DNA from: Mansonella perstans
Taxonomy: Eukaryota; Nematoda; Chromadorea; Rhabditida; Onchocercidae
Length of the DNA: 64,000 nt
Assembly: GCA_037074765.1 (NCBI GenBank)
Contig: JBAMDO010000056.1
Location: 62,001-126,000, forward strand
Direction: 5' to 3'
The number at the start of each line of letters is the position of its first letter. Within the stretch, counting starts at the first letter, position 1. Under the pieces are notes generated by a model that ran no database searches, was not told the DNA's origin, and saw only the letters and a list, made by a program, of their open reading frames with translations. Below are positions 63,018-64,000 of the stretch, one piece after another. The translations under genes were made by a program, and so were the position numbers.

Positions 63018-64000
63018 CTGTCTCTATTATATGTTAAGTTAAATGATGATGATGAAAGGAGTTGTCAATAACAATTGTTAAATGTTTATTTGTTCATATT
63101 CTTATTTCGTCACCATTTCCTGCTCAGCTGACTTTGATAGCCTGAAATTTGCTCTTCCGGTGTTCCTTTCGTTTTTTTTTTTTTTATTTCGATATTTTTT
63201 AAAGACAACAATTTAAATACATTCTCACTTTAATTTCATGTTTTTTCTAAAAAGTAATCAACTTAATCATGTTCATATTTCTCTGTGATTACCATAATGC
63301 CCAAAATGCGTCATTATTGCTATTATTATCAAGCACTGTTTTTAATCGTCATCATTATTACCATTACTATTATTATCATTATCATTATTACTACTGTATC
63401 GAAATAAGTGAATTTCCATGAACAGCAGTTAGATGAAAAATTTGTTTTTTTTAAATTCGTTCAACTGCTTATCACTTGTATCGATTCATTTCGTTACACT
63501 TTTTTAGCCAGTTTTCCAGGAAATTAATTGTATCAGCGATGAAAATTTAGATTTGCTAAATGGCCAAGAAAAGTAATTAAAAAAACAAATGAATAATCAG
63601 TTTCAATATTGATAAACTTTATAATTAAGCAAATATATGAACAATGAAACGGTTGGAACGAAATAAGAAAAAAGAAACTACTGTTCCAACTTCACACAAG
63701 TATTTCGCTCTTCTCCAAACTTTTTCCTTTTTGAATTTTTTGGTCTTCTTATTTTAATTTGTCAAGAATGTTCTATCATTCAATCTATCACTTGTTGTTT
63801 TATTACCGTATACAAAGTTAACACTCAATATAACGTTTTTTAGGTAATTTACTAAATTCTACACTATCAAACTTCCATTTCATAATAATAATGTTTTCCA
63901 TTAGCACAACTAATCCAAAATCGTTCAGCAATATAAATATTTTACAATTGAATTCATTACACTCTACAAATGGGAATTTTATCAAAGTGATTTAAGTCAA
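63018..64000. other. Terminal gene-free stretch
   Basis: Contains ATT/ATC trinucleotide repeats (63310-63395) and homopolymers. No exon recognised. Confidence 0.5.

Overview
The window looks like nuclear DNA of a nematode, probably a parasitic (filarial-type) species. It is very AT-rich and full of homopolymers and microsatellites. Genes are split into short exons with nematode-style splice sites (acceptors mostly TTTCAG-like, donors mostly GTAAGT-like). Three genes could be rebuilt exon by exon with matching phases. The species assignment is an inference from composition and gene structure only.

Layout. 1-5.3 kb, plus strand: a MATH-domain gene piece with an in-frame TGA (1048-2977), followed by a long multi-exon BTB/BACK-like reading frame (3216-5297); they may be one damaged gene or two. 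5.6-13.0 kb, minus strand: LAS1-like pre-rRNA endonuclease subunit, about 13 exons, 3' end facing the BTB gene. 14.9-21.7 kb, minus strand: a complete 13-exon ceramide transfer protein gene (PH, coiled coil, FFAT-like motif, START). 21.7-45 kb: about 23 kb without a recognisable gene, holding microsatellites, minisatellites, perfect hairpins and two isolated exon-like ORFs. 46.4-55.9 kb, minus strand: an 8-exon sosondowah (SOWAH) family ankyrin protein, one exon of which is only 3 nt. A tentative plus-strand gene (44978-47398) appears interleaved with the SOWAH 3' end. 56-64 kb: mostly non-coding, with one small minus ORF, two perfect hairpins and a less AT-rich island.

The three firm genes are unrelated housekeeping or regulatory functions (ribosome maturation, ER-Golgi ceramide transport, ankyrin scaffold). 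There is no operon-like spacing: LAS1-like and CERT are tandem on the minus strand but about 1.9 kb apart. The most unusual points are the 3-nt exon in SOWAH, a GC-AG intron in CERT, a CERT without the serine-repeat segment, the interleaved antisense gene with an apparent one-base break in a T run, and the stop codon inside the MATH domain. No mobile element, CRISPR array, tRNA or rRNA was recognised.
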